The notes under the pieces are model-generated. The model had not been told where the DNA came from, did not search any database, and worked only from the letters and a program-made list of their open reading frames with translations. The position numbers and the translations under genes are program-made. Positions 63,134-64,000 of a stretch of 64,000 nucleotides of DNA are shown here, in pieces; position 1 is the first letter of the stretch; each line of letters begins with the position of its first letter. This DNA is from Protofrankia sp. CiT1 (GTDB taxonomy: Bacteria; Actinomycetota; Actinomycetes; Frankiales; Frankiaceae), in contig NZ_CAKJTL010000192.1 of assembly GCF_917627385.1 (NCBI RefSeq), positions 1 through 64,000 on the forward strand, in the 5' to 3' direction.

Positions 63134-64000
63134 ATGACTGTGGATGCCGGCACCGTGTCGAAAGCCGTACCGCTGTACGAGCGGATTCGCCAGGCGCTCG
63201 GCCCGCGGGAGTGGGCGACGATCGCGGGCATGACCGCGGTCATCGTCGGGCTGCATGTCATCGGCTGGTTCACCCTTGTCGCGGTCATCGCCCCGCACCA
63301 CTACCGCTTCGGCACTCACAGCCAGGTGTTCGGCGTCGGACTGGGTCTGACCGCTTACACCCTTGGCCTGCGGCATGCCTTCGACGCCGACCACATCGCC
63401 GCGATCGACAACACCACCCGTAAGCTGATGGCCGACGGTCAGCGGCCCATGTCGGTCGGCTTCTTCTTCTCGCTCGGCCACTCCACGATCGTGTTCGCCC
63501 TGGCCTTTCTGTTCAGCATCGGTGTGCGCTCGCTTGCCAGTGAGGTCTCCGACGACGGTTCAGCCCTGCACGACGTCACCGGCTGGATCGGCACCACCGT
63601 CTCCGGTGGCTTCCTCTACGTCATAGCCAGCATCAACCTGGTCATCCTCGTCGGCATCGTGAGGGTGTTCCGCGACATGCGCCGCGGCGAGTACGACGAA
63701 GCCAGGCTGGAGGAACAGCTCAACTCCCGCGGGCTGATGAACCGTTTCCTTGGCCGCTTCACCAACGCGATCACCCAGTCGTGGCAGATGTACCCGCTCG
63801 GCGTCCTGTTCGGCCTCGGTTTCGACACCGCCACCGAGGTCGCCCTGCTCTTCCTCGCCGCCGGTGCCGCCGGCGCCGGGCTGCCCTGGTACGCGATCCT
63901 GGTACTGCCCATCCTGTTCGCCGCCGGCATGAGTCTGCTCGACACCATCGACGGCTCGTTCATGAACTTCGCCTATGGCTGGGCGTTTTCCAAACCGGTC
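63134..64000 (+). CDS. NixA/HoxN-type nickel/cobalt transporter, cut by the window end
   Basis: Secondary transporter (NiCoT family) bringing Ni2+ or Co2+ into the cell for urease, hydrogenase or nickel superoxide dismutase. The visible 289 codons include the family hallmark RHAFDADHIAAIDN (His81, Asp84, Asp86, His87) in the second membrane segment, FFFSLGHSTIVF, LFGLGFDTATEVALL and GMSLLDTIDGSFMNFAYGWAF. GAGGGGAAAG precedes ATG 63134. The C-terminus lies beyond the window. A Nur-type box upstream points to nickel-dependent repression. Confidence 0.95.
   Translation, partial: MTVDAGTVSKAVPLYERIRQALGPREWATIAGMTAVIVGLHVIGWFTLVAVIAPHHYRFGTHSQVFGVGLGLTAYTLGLRHAFDADHIAAIDNTTRKLMADGQRPMSVGFFFSLGHSTIVFALAFLFSIGVRSLASEVSDDGSALHDVTGWIGTTVSGGFLYVIASINLVILVGIVRVFRDMRRGEYDEARLEEQLNSRGLMNRFLGRFTNAITQSWQMYPLGVLFGLGFDTATEVALLFLAAGAAGAGLPWYAILVLPILFAAGMSLLDTIDGSFMNFAYGWAFSKPV

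Noticed and set aside
1-64000. CRISPR arrays, tRNA or rRNA genes
   Set aside because: I looked for regularly spaced repeats and for rRNA or tRNA-like cloverleaf signatures and saw none; the repeats present are short tandem or inverted repeats at single sites.

Overview
The window is a high-GC actinobacterial chromosome segment. GC-rich third codon positions, frequent GTG starts, ATGA/GTGA stop-start overlaps, a complete ergothioneine set (egtABCD), an F420-type LLM oxidoreductase, a DUF2637 protein and Zur- and Nur-type metal boxes all fit Actinomycetota. The gene mix looks most like Frankia or a relative; that is an inference from gene content, not a measured match. I saw no tRNA, rRNA or CRISPR array.

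Layout. 1-5 kb: a gene tail, a poorly coding stretch, a membrane-anchored HtrA/DegP protease, and a sigma-region-2 protein with a C-terminal membrane anchor. 5-10 kb: a copper locus (divergent CopC-CopD fusion, two membrane proteins, a YcnI-like protein). 10-12.4 kb: small accessory genes comprising a transposase remnant, an RHH/PIN-like toxin-antitoxin pair with a palindromic operator and a terminator hairpin, a 34-aa membrane mini-ORF and a VapB-annotated-type small protein. 12.8-18.9 kb: a lipoprotein and OmpA-like pair, an 863-aa protein with three TIR-like domains around a P-loop NTPase, an orphan metal-type ABC ATPase missing two key catalytic residues, and a DUF2637 protein. 19-29 kb: an AlaA-like aminotransferase, zur with an apparent Zur box, an LLM oxidoreductase, a 2-oxoacid dehydrogenase operon (E1 alpha, E1 beta, E2), an acyl-CoA dehydrogenase and a lipoprotein. 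29.9-39.4 kb: signalling genes (adenylate cyclase/AAA/TPR protein, STAS protein, NHL-repeat Ser/Thr kinase) and pgi.

39.5-52.5 kb is a type IV secretion-like cluster in three transcription blocks: (-) HTH, lipoprotein, SLT-NlpC/P60 hydrolase; (+) ParA/MinD-like ATPase, VirB2-like two-TM protein, lipoprotein-like protein, VirB6/TrbL-like protein, SCO6880-like protein, VirB4-like ATPase; (-) superinfection-immunity-like protein and a VirD4/TraD-like protein. I find no relaxase or integrase here. Two of the three P-loop proteins carry degenerate Walker A motifs, and two genes contain strongly AT-rich coding patches, so this may be a repurposed export machine rather than a simple conjugation module.

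52.5-64 kb: a sparsely coding stretch with one small gene, a NERD-domain membrane protein, egtABC in a coupled operon with egtD following, ilvD, a small membrane protein coupled to an ABM-family monooxygenase, and the start of a NixA/HoxN-type nickel transporter preceded by an exact match to the Streptomyces Nur-box pattern. The strongest candidates for new biology are the triple-TIR NTPase (14186-16777) and the secretion-like cluster.
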